From: DAOTYH01 sp034435015
GTDB taxonomy: Bacteria; Chloroflexota; Anaerolineae; Aggregatilineales; UBA3940
NCBI GenBank assembly: GCA_034435015.1
Contig: DAOTYH010000009.1
Span: 1-23,229 of the forward strand
Direction of reading: 5' to 3'
Length of the DNA stretch: 23,229 nt
Shown here: piece after piece, positions 22,922 to 23,229 of the stretch
Numbering within the stretch: position 1 is the first letter of the stretch
Layout of the letters: each line of letters opens with the position of its first letter
Notes under the pieces: model-generated
Databases searched by the model: none
What the model was told of the DNA's origin: nothing
Seen by the model: the letters and a program-made list of their open reading frames with translations, nothing else
Made by a program: the position numbers and the translations under genes

Positions 22922-22950
22922 ATTATATCCAATTGTAGCTATTCTGTCAT
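22922..22950 (-). promoter_or_regulatory. Near-consensus sigma70-type promoter at the IS edge
   Basis: Minus-strand ATGACA (22950-22945), exactly 17 nt, then the perfect -10 TATAAT (22927-22922). The inverted repeat GCTCT-ATTGA-AGAGC (22919-22905) straddles the expected start site and could be an operator. The -35 box lies just outside the transposase stop and repeats as ATGACA at 22968-22963, which suggests it belongs to the insertion element's end. Confidence 0.7.
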
Positions 22951-22964
22951 ATGGCCGCAATGTG

Positions 22965-23229
22965 TCATGTCAAATGCGACTCCGCGAAGGCCTGAGCAGG
23001 GGTACGCATGCCCAGCGCCAGGTGAGGGCGCCTGGTGGTGATAATAGGCGGGATAGTCATCGGCACGGCGTTGGGCTAGAGCCAGGTCACTCCTCTTGAA
23101 GGGGGTACGTCCGAACTCCTCCCGGCGCAGCGTGCCGTTAAAACACTCGATGAACGCTTGGCCGCTCTTGCGGTAAGGGCGGGCGATGACATGCTGTCTG
23201 GCGTACTGGTTAACAACCTCCAAGAACTG
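22965..23229 (-). pseudogene. IS481/IS3-type DDE transposase, C-terminal part, frameshifted
   Basis: The integrase-core C-terminus, cut by the window end. The upstream frame reads RPYRKSGQAFIECFNGTLRRE, with the third catalytic acidic residue in FIE, and on to DYPAYYHH. After the two His codons (23040-23035) this frame loses the family sequence. Skipping one base (around 23034) restores RRPHLALGMRTPAQAFAE and ends at TGA 22967-22965. Thus one extra base, probably in the CACCACC run, breaks the gene. The unshifted frame continues to 22939 with unrelated residues. Only the 3' part is visible, so the state of the rest of the element is unknown. Confidence 0.75.

Noticed and set aside
1..23229. 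tRNA or rRNA genes, CRISPR arrays, origin of replication
   Set aside because: Non-coding gaps are few and short; none shows a cloverleaf, rRNA-like sequence, regularly spaced repeats or DnaA-box cluster. The Cas4-like nucleases have no CRISPR partners here.

Overview
The window is about 23 kb of a bacterial chromosome with dense, moderately GC-rich coding and short intergenic gaps. The gene content (eukaryote-like type 2 IleRS, Ser/Thr kinase with FHA domain, stand-alone AlaX, split recombination helicase/nuclease genes) fits Chloroflexota, perhaps Anaerolineae-like. That placement is inference from gene content; no rRNA or other marker is present to prove it.

Layout. (1) 1-6435, plus strand: the tail of an unidentified upstream ORF, then a tight four-gene operon: Fe-S PD-(D/E)XK nuclease, degenerate AddB-like helicase, intact UvrD/AddA-like helicase, second Fe-S PD-(D/E)XK nuclease. 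It looks like an AddAB-type end-resection machine with both nuclease domains on separate polypeptides. (2) 6443-13530, minus strand: rluD and a DksA/TraR zinc-finger gene behind their own promoter, ileS with an elaborate leader, a J-domain-like coiled-coil protein, an unrecognised protein and alaX. (3) 13531-13841: a divergent control region with two good sigma70-type promoters and an attenuator-like leader in front of alaX. (4) 13842-17087, plus strand: frr, uppS, cdsA, fbp. (5) 17113-19637, minus strand: cysteine desulfurase and a Ser/Thr kinase-FHA gene. (6) 19733-22758, minus strand: two overlapping, paralogous MutS-like ATPases without mismatch-recognition domains. (7) 22759-23229: a consensus promoter, a roughly 100-nt structured transcript with a strong intrinsic terminator, and a frameshifted IS transposase cut by the window end.

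The strongest new-looking signal is the leader of ileS (11026-11150). It holds a 27-codon ORF preceded by an SD sequence that can pair along 13 nt with the standard 16S 3' tail. The ORF has four Ile codons and a run of branched-chain residues. Its second half lies in a hairpin with a perfect 17-bp stem whose 3' arm runs into the ileS Shine-Dalgarno. Stalling at the Ile codons would cover the 5' arm and free the ileS start: an ermC-like translational attenuator apparently tuned to charged tRNA-Ile. The synthetase itself carries the swapped GXHH form of the HIGH motif. Other points of interest are the split AddAB-like operon, the asymmetric MutS-like pair, the T-box-like but non-consensus alaX leader, and a possible IS-end hybrid promoter in front of the MutS-like pair.
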